A DNA stretch of 64,000 bases from NCBI GenBank assembly GCA_025928545.1, contig JAICJH010000014.1, forward strand, positions 51,992 through 115,991, written 5' to 3'. Shown here piece by piece: positions 58,078 through 64,000 of the stretch (position 1 is its first letter; each line of letters starts with the position of its first letter). This stretch comes from Bryobacteraceae bacterium. GTDB lineage: Bacteria > Acidobacteriota > Terriglobia > Bryobacterales > Bryobacteraceae. A program made the position numbers and the translations under genes. The notes below the pieces were generated by a model. That model saw only the letters and a list, made by a program, of their open reading frames with translations. It ran no database searches and was not told the DNA's origin.

Positions 58078-58197
58078 ATGAAATACCTTTTTCTCTTGCT
58101 GGCCATTTGCTCCATCTGTCTGGCTCTGCTCGCGCCTCCTTCGCTCGATCTGTTTCCCGACAGGCCCTATCACGGGGTTTACGCCACCGGCCGCTGA
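58078..58197 (+). CDS. 39-aa single-TM small protein (tentative)
   Basis: MKYLFLLLAICSICLALLAPPSLDLFPDRPYHGVYATGR; hydrophobic N-terminus, no independent support. Confidence 0.3.
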   Translation: MKYLFLLLAICSICLALLAPPSLDLFPDRPYHGVYATGR

Positions 58198-58280
58198 GTA
58201 GCGCAGAAATTCATTTCCGGAGGACTCCAGGCGCGAGTCTAACAGGGTGTAGGAGTTCGCTTAGCTCCGCATCTGCGCCA

Positions 58281-59252
58281 ATGAGTAATCCCGTCCGCGA
58301 AATCTTTCGGCTTATCAAGCGCTTAGCGTTTGGCGATTCGCAACTGCCCCAGCAGTTTACGGTGGGCATGCGCGACCCCCAATCCGAGGTCACGGTGTGG
58401 CTGCACGGGCTGGACAAGCCTTACGACGTGACCAGCCGTCACGTGATGGCGTGCGTCAAACCTCTCACCATCGGTGTGGTATTCGAACCGGAATGGAATT
58501 TTCCGCAGAATGGCAAGGGTCAGCGCCTTTCGCTCAGATTCCAGGAGCGCGGTGGGAATGGCAAGCTGGTCGGGGAGATTCTGCTGGAGGGTCCCGGGGT
58601 GCCGGCGCCCTCGCCCGGTCTGCTGCTTTTCGGAGTGCGGGGGAGCCGCAACTACTGCCTCGCCAAGCCCCGGCTCTGGCTGCATCAACTCCATCTTGCG
58701 TATCTGCGGTGGCGATTTAACAACAATCCCGAAATCAAGATCACCCCGCGAGAAGCCCACGCGATGATCGTTTTTTTTATCTGCCCTCGTCCCGTGGTGC
58801 TGGTGAGCGTTGTCCACGAGGGAGCGGGTAATGTCTTCCCCATGAATCTGATGGGGCCTGTGGGGGAAGGCCGGTTCGCATTTTCCCTGAACAGTACGCG
58901 ACATGCGGCGCCCATTGTCGGACGGGCCGGCCGACTTGCCATCAGCAACGTTCCGCTGGCGCAGGCGACGCTGGCGAGGCAGCTCGGGAAGAATCATCTC
59001 AAGGATTCCATCGACATGACGCAGTTGCCATTCGCGGCCCGCACCTCGCCCACTTTCGGATTCCCGGTACCGGAGTTCGCGGTTCGAGTTCGCGAATTAG
59101 AGATTGAGTTTCACGAACGGTTGGGCAGCCACACCTTTTTTATCGCCCGGCTGGTTGACGACGAACCAATGACCGCAGCTCCCGAGTTCTTTTACGTTCA
59201 CGGGATTTATCAGGCCTGGCGTATCCATAACCGGATCGCTGCGCCCGCCTGA
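58281..59252 (+). CDS. flavin reductase-like domain protein with N-terminal extension
   Basis: Start moved to MSNPVREIFRLIKRL; CPRPVVLVSVVHEGAGNVFPMNLMGPV...RHAAPIVGRAGRLAISNVP...FHERLGSHTFFIARLVDDE. Confidence 0.75.
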   Translation: MSNPVREIFRLIKRLAFGDSQLPQQFTVGMRDPQSEVTVWLHGLDKPYDVTSRHVMACVKPLTIGVVFEPEWNFPQNGKGQRLSLRFQERGGNGKLVGEILLEGPGVPAPSPGLLLFGVRGSRNYCLAKPRLWLHQLHLAYLRWRFNNNPEIKITPREAHAMIVFFICPRPVVLVSVVHEGAGNVFPMNLMGPVGEGRFAFSLNSTRHAAPIVGRAGRLAISNVPLAQATLARQLGKNHLKDSIDMTQLPFAARTSPTFGFPVPEFAVRVRELEIEFHERLGSHTFFIARLVDDEPMTAAPEFFYVHGIYQAWRIHNRIAAPA

Positions 59253-60235
59253 TGGATCCGCTGACTCCGGAAGCGCCGCGCGACCCGGTCTTCAACGCGG
59301 AGTTGAACGTCTGGGAGTTGAGCCGCTATGCCGATGTTCTGGCCGCGTTTCATGAACCGGCTCTCTGGCCCGTCGCCCCGCGCAAGACCCGGAACCTGAA
59401 AGTTCCGGACGAGGCTTCGCTGGCGGAGCTTCGTGCAAGGGTGCTCGACGCATTCTCATCGGCAAATCTCAATCGGTGGGCCGGGGAGATCCATGATGCT
59501 GTAGCGGATCTGCCGACCACTGGTCCTCTCGATCTGGTGGCCGAGTTCGCCGAACCGGCCTGCACGCGGGCCGCGATGATTGTGACCGGAGCAAAAGCCG
59601 GCGACGAGGAAGGCCTGCTCGGAGCGGCGCGTATTGTTTCCGAAGCAGCCGCCGAACCGTTCGATGAAGATCTGCGGCAACTGGCCACCAAAGCCGATGC
59701 CGATTTAGCCCGCTATTTCGAGGCTTCTGCGATCCCGATGGCGGGGCCGACCTTTGTTGCCCTGTCACGAACCCTGGCTTGTCTGCTCGGCAATAGCTGG
59801 CTGGCATTGCTCCGGCATCCAGGGGAGTTGGCAGCTCTGCACGGCAATCCAGACCGGATACCAAGGGCGATTGAAGAGATGCTGCGTTACGCCTGCATTC
59901 CCCAGTCGGTCTTTCGCCACGTCAGTAGGCCGATCCAGCTGTGCGGATTGCAACTGGAAGAGGGAAATCGGCTGATGCTGCGGCTTGCTTCCGCGAATCG
60001 CGATCCGGCCCAGTTTCCCGATCCCGACCGATTCGACTGGTCTCGTCGTGGTGTGTCCCACTTATCGCTCGGATTCGGGCTCCATTCCTGTGCCGGTGGC
60101 GCGCCGATCCGCATGGCGGCCACTGCGATCACGTGCGCTTTCGTGGAACGATTCCCGCAGGCTGAAATCGAGGAACCGGTGCAGTGGCAGGGAGGGTCGG
60201 GATTCCAATCACCGGCGGTTTTGCGCATTCGATAG
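59252..60235 (+). CDS. short cytochrome P450
   Basis: EEMLRYACIPQSVFRHVSRP (ExxR), HLSLGFGLHSCAGGAPIRM (heme Cys loop); overlaps upstream stop. Confidence 0.88.
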   Translation: MDPLTPEAPRDPVFNAELNVWELSRYADVLAAFHEPALWPVAPRKTRNLKVPDEASLAELRARVLDAFSSANLNRWAGEIHDAVADLPTTGPLDLVAEFAEPACTRAAMIVTGAKAGDEEGLLGAARIVSEAAAEPFDEDLRQLATKADADLARYFEASAIPMAGPTFVALSRTLACLLGNSWLALLRHPGELAALHGNPDRIPRAIEEMLRYACIPQSVFRHVSRPIQLCGLQLEEGNRLMLRLASANRDPAQFPDPDRFDWSRRGVSHLSLGFGLHSCAGGAPIRMAATAITCAFVERFPQAEIEEPVQWQGGSGFQSPAVLRIR

Positions 60236-60278
60236 TTTTCTGTGCCGCCGACCGGCTCCAAAGGGTCTTAAAAGAGGA

Positions 60279-62105
60279 ATGTTCTTCGTTTATCTTGCAG
60301 CCGGCGCGTTAGCACCCCTGTTGATCACACCCGGCCTGCTATTCCACTACGACACCGCGCCCAAAGTCATCGTTATTGTGATCGCTGCTGCGTGGGCGCT
60401 CCTGCGTTTCCGCGAACTGCCAGCCGAAGTAAACGCAATCTGGCGCCGCCCCACAGGCCGATGGCTCGCGATCGTGGCGGCGTTGCAGTTGATTTGGTTC
60501 GGGATCGCAACCGCCACATCGTCGCGACCCTGGTTTTCATTGTTCGGCTCGAACTGGCGGCGTTTCGGTCTGGTGGAGGCAGCGGGACTGCTGGTAGTCG
60601 GGATGGCGGCGGCAGCGGGATTATCTGCCCGTCCGGGCGGGATCAGAACACTGTTGCGGATTGTGGTGGGCGCGGGTCTGGTGGCGTCGCTCTACGGAAT
60701 CTGTCAGTATTTCGGCATCGATCCGCTCCAGCCGGTGGCCGCGTATCAGGCGCATGCAGGAGATTCCGTCATTGTCCGGCCGCCCGGCACCATGGGGCAC
60801 GCCGACTATTTCGGATGGTGGCTCGCAATTGAATTCTTCTGCGCGATCGCGCTTGCGCAGAACGAAACTCTGTTCTGGCGGCGCATCGCCACAGTTACCG
60901 TCTGCTGCACTTTCACAGCGGTCGTGCTCAGCGGAACCCGTGCAGCGCTGCTGAGCATTATCGTTGGACTCGTGAGCATGGCGCTGATGTCGACATCAGG
61001 TATCCGAATTCGCCGCAGGCACGTTGTCGTGGGTGCTTTGGCGGTTGCTCTGTTCGCCACTTTCGTGTTCTCGAACGCCGGAGCGCTGCTGCGTGCACGG
61101 GCCGTCTGGTCAGGCGACGAACCGGCGGGTGGAGCGCGGCCACTGCTCTGGAGAGATAGTCTGCGGATGGCAGCCGCACGGCCGGTATTCGGCGCCGGCC
61201 CGGACACATTTCTGACAGCGTTCGCAAAGTTTCAATCGGAGGATTTGTCGCGCCTGTTTCCGGATTTCCATCATGAATCGCCCCACAATCTGCTGCTGGA
61301 TGCGCTGACATCCACGGGAGCGCCGGGATTGCTGCTGGTGACGTGCTGGGCGGTACTCGCGGGATTCGCAGTCGTGCGGGCGCGTCGTGGTAACTCGCCC
61401 TTCGGGATTCCTCTGGGTGCGGCGCTGATCGCATCGGCGACGGCGGCTATGTTTAGCGCGGCTTCCATAGGGCCCGTGATGCTCAGTCTGCTGGTCATTG
61501 GGATTTTGGTGGCGCTGGATGATTCCGTGACTCCAGCGGGTAATCCAGCCAATATCGTGGTTAAATGGCCCGCGCGGCTGCCTATGATCGCGTTCGCCCT
61601 TTGCCTGGCTGCTTTCGGTACCGTGCTCGCTGTGGAGGACTTTCGCCTCCAGCTTTTTCGGACGCATCCGGATGAGACGAACTACCTGTCGTTACTGCAG
61701 GTATCGCTGCCCGGCGCGGGCGAAGATCTCTACGTTTCGCGAGTCATGCAACAGGAGTGCGGTAAGCGGGTGAATTTCGCATCCTATCTGGCCTGCAGAC
61801 AGCAAGCCATGCGTTCCGCAGGACGGGCGCTTGGCACCTCGGATGATACGGCGAACGCCTGGTACAGCCTGTCGATGATGAGCGCCGCACAGAATGAACC
61901 TGTCTGGACGCGCAAGGGTCTTGAGCAGGCGGAACTCGCTTCCCCGAACTGGTTTAAGCCGCATTGGTCACTCGCCCGCCTGTTGGCAGGCATGGGCGAG
62001 ACCGGACAAGCGGCCACAGAGGCAAGCCGCGCTGCCTTTCTGGATGCGAACCGGGACGCCGAAGTGGTGGAGACAGCCGGGCAGTTGACCGCGCAACGAC
62101 ATTGA
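60279..62105 (+). CDS. O-antigen ligase/polymerase (Wzy/WaaL-like) membrane protein
   Basis: Start moved to MFFVYLAAGALAPLL with AGAGGA RBS; many TM helices; LLWRDSLRMAAARPVFGAGPDTFLTAFAKFQ...SPHNLLLDALTSTGAPGLL. Confidence 0.85.
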   Translation: MFFVYLAAGALAPLLITPGLLFHYDTAPKVIVIVIAAAWALLRFRELPAEVNAIWRRPTGRWLAIVAALQLIWFGIATATSSRPWFSLFGSNWRRFGLVEAAGLLVVGMAAAAGLSARPGGIRTLLRIVVGAGLVASLYGICQYFGIDPLQPVAAYQAHAGDSVIVRPPGTMGHADYFGWWLAIEFFCAIALAQNETLFWRRIATVTVCCTFTAVVLSGTRAALLSIIVGLVSMALMSTSGIRIRRRHVVVGALAVALFATFVFSNAGALLRARAVWSGDEPAGGARPLLWRDSLRMAAARPVFGAGPDTFLTAFAKFQSEDLSRLFPDFHHESPHNLLLDALTSTGAPGLLLVTCWAVLAGFAVVRARRGNSPFGIPLGAALIASATAAMFSAASIGPVMLSLLVIGILVALDDSVTPAGNPANIVVKWPARLPMIAFALCLAAFGTVLAVEDFRLQLFRTHPDETNYLSLLQVSLPGAGEDLYVSRVMQQECGKRVNFASYLACRQQAMRSAGRALGTSDDTANAWYSLSMMSAAQNEPVWTRKGLEQAELASPNWFKPHWSLARLLAGMGETGQAATEASRAAFLDANRDAEVVETAGQLTAQRH

Positions 62106-62168
62106 TCGCACAGTCTCAACGGCTGTTTACACATTTTTTACAACTTCCGCATAACTGCCCGGGCGGGA

Positions 62169-63035
62169 GTGTCCGATACTGGTTACGAAATGACCCAGCA
62201 CTCTTCGCGTCAGATATTTTCCGGCCCGCAAAAATACGCCGCCGTAGCACTGGCCGCTTGTTGCGCGCTGGTCGCTCAGACCCCCTCGATCAACTCGGGC
62301 GGCATTATCGATGCTGCGAGTTCGTCCGTTGGCCGGCCGATTTCAGCGGGCAACATCGTTTCGATCTACGGAACGAATCTCGCATCGCAGGTCGCACTGG
62401 CGGACAGCGTTCCGCTCTCAACCAGCCTGTCTAACGTTTCGGTGAGTTTTAACGGCATCAATGCGGCATTGCAATTCGTAGCACCGGGACAGATCAATGC
62501 CCAGATTCCGTGGAACGTGCTTCCCGCGGGTCAGAATGGCACGGTCAATGCGGTCGTCACGTCCAATGGCCGGTCGTCGGCGCCGGAGCCGGTGGTCGTC
62601 AATCAGTTCGGACCCGGGGTTTATCAGGCGACCGTGGGCGGCGTGCAGCACGCTTTTGCCATCAACGCTACCGACCCCACCAGCCAGCGCTACGGATCGT
62701 TCGCCGCACAGACAGGTTCGGTCGGCAGTTACCCGGCGTTTCCCGCTCAGGTGAACGACATTCTGCTGATTTATGCCGGAGGTCTGGGGGCTGTCGACAC
62801 ACCGATGGCTACGGGTGCGGCCCCGACCACGACTGTCAATACGACGACGCGGCCAACTGTTCTGATCAACAACGTTCCCGCCGGATTCCTCTTTGCGGGC
62901 CTTTCGCCGGGATACCCGGGTGTGTATCAGGTAAACATCCGGGTGCCGCAGGTGGCCGCCGGCGTTACCTTGCCCTTCCAGATCCAGATTGGCGGGATTA
63001 CGAGTACGGCGAGCACGACAATCGCGGTTCAGTAA
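62169..63035 (+). CDS. TIGR03437 family secreted protein
   Basis: IIDAASSSVGRPISAGNIVSIYGTNLAS...VSFNGINAALQFVAPGQINAQIPWNV...FGPGVYQATVGG. Confidence 0.88.
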   Translation: MSDTGYEMTQHSSRQIFSGPQKYAAVALAACCALVAQTPSINSGGIIDAASSSVGRPISAGNIVSIYGTNLASQVALADSVPLSTSLSNVSVSFNGINAALQFVAPGQINAQIPWNVLPAGQNGTVNAVVTSNGRSSAPEPVVVNQFGPGVYQATVGGVQHAFAINATDPTSQRYGSFAAQTGSVGSYPAFPAQVNDILLIYAGGLGAVDTPMATGAAPTTTVNTTTRPTVLINNVPAGFLFAGLSPGYPGVYQVNIRVPQVAAGVTLPFQIQIGGITSTASTTIAVQ

Positions 63036-63056
63036 GCCCAGTCCACACGGGTTCAG

Positions 63057-63086
63057 GAGCCGGTCCTCGTCACCGGCTCTTTTTTT
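63057..63086 (+). terminator. intrinsic terminator
   Basis: GAGCCGGT-cctcgtc-ACCGGCTC perfect 8-bp stem followed by TTTTTTT, 21 bp after the TIGR03437 stop. Confidence 0.9.
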
Positions 63087-63202
63087 GCTGTGCCTCGCAT
63101 TTGTTCCGCGTTACCCGCCTGCCGTGTCCAATCCCAGTAGCAGGATGCTGAAAGCTCCGGAAACCGCTCGCACGGCGCCCGGCATCGGCCCGGAATATTG
63201 CC

Positions 63203-64000
63203 ATGAGCGATTCTTTCAATGCCATTGAATTCGCGCTTTATCTGCGCCGCCGCTGGCGGGTGGCTGCGATTTGCTGCGTTACCGCTGTTGCGGTTGCCGG
63301 GATCGCGGGCGCGCTGACGCCGAAGCGATATACAGCCAGCGCAACAATTATCATTGAACCGCCTGCCGGAATGGACCCCAGGGCCTCTCTGGCCGTCAGT
63401 CCTGTTTACCTGGAGTCGTTGAAAACATACGAAGAATTTGCCACAAGCGATACGCTGTTTGCGCGGGCGCTGAACGAACTGGGGCTTCGCCGGCGATATC
63501 CGGGAAGTAATATCGAATCGCTGAAACGTCGGGTGCTGAACGTCTCGAAGCCAACAGCGACCAGAATTATACAAATAGAAGCCACTCTGCCGGAGCCGTT
63601 GGAGGCGAAAAGGCTCGCGCAGTTCATTGCGGAGCAGACTGTTGCGCTGAATCGCTCGACGGAGCGGCATTCGTCCCAAGACGCAATTCAGGAAGCCGAG
63701 CACAGTGTACAACTCGCACAAACACAGCTCCAAAACGCTTTGAAGGCCGCCAATACGGGAGCGGGCACGGATACAGTGGAAGCGCTCACGGCGGAGCTGA
63801 AAAGCACGTCTGAACTGAAATACGATGTACAGCGGGATCTGGTTCGGGCCAAAGGGGATTTGGCCGATTTGACTTCCAAACATTTCGCACCGGGGGACGA
63901 AAAAGCCGAATGGACGGCTCAGGAAACCACTGCAACTCGGGCCCGGATCCTGGATCTGGAAGAGCAGGAAAAGAAATTGACCGCCACGGTAATCGAAAAA
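63203..64000 (+). CDS. Wzz/chain-length determinant family protein, partial (runs off window end)
   Basis: Manual translation MSDSFNAIEFALYLRRRWRVAAICCVTAVAVAGIAGALTPKRYTASATIIIEPP...; open to the window end, so absent from the ORF track. Confidence 0.88.
   Translation, partial: MSDSFNAIEFALYLRRRWRVAAICCVTAVAVAGIAGALTPKRYTASATIIIEPPAGMDPRASLAVSPVYLESLKTYEEFATSDTLFARALNELGLRRRYPGSNIESLKRRVLNVSKPTATRIIQIEATLPEPLEAKRLAQFIAEQTVALNRSTERHSSQDAIQEAEHSVQLAQTQLQNALKAANTGAGTDTVEALTAELKSTSELKYDVQRDLVRAKGDLADLTSKHFAPGDEKAEWTAQETTATRARILDLEEQEKKLTATVIEK

Noticed and set aside
1-64000. tRNA/rRNA genes, CRISPR arrays, transposases, prophage
   Set aside because: Read for these; no convincing T-loop/anticodon arrangement, regularly spaced repeats, or integrase/transposase motifs. 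Short RNA genes could still be missed without a covariance search

Overview
The window is GC-rich chromosomal DNA. The gene complement (PSD1/DUF1501 cytochromes, TIGR03435 and TIGR03437 families, BlaI/M56 pairs) points to an Acidobacteria (Solibacter/Bryobacter-like) genome; this is inferred from family content, not from any search. Most of it is densely packed protein-coding sequence: birA(partial)-nadC-valS, a DUF1501/PSD1/HhH-cytochrome set, an accessory patch (about 9.1-13.8 kb) with an Mrr-type nuclease, a four-gene operon that looks like a bacterial sphingolipid pathway (13.8-18.1 kb), gcvT-H-PA-PB, a BlaI/M56/carboxypeptidase-regulatory/TIGR03435 operon with a perfect operator palindrome, fabZ-lpxA-lpxI-Gfo/Idh-TonB-like, dusB, a NYN-LOTUS protein, a eukaryote-like long GMP synthetase behind tandem S41 proteases, a SET-domain protein, an atypical response regulator, a flavin-reductase/P450 pair, and the start of an exopolysaccharide locus. 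I saw no rRNA, convincing tRNA, CRISPR array, transposase or prophage. The observations I rate highest are the putative sphingolipid operon with an Aur1-like PAP2 headgroup transferase, the BlaI/M56 operon, the accessory nuclease island, and the P450/flavin-reductase pair with a degenerate I-helix.
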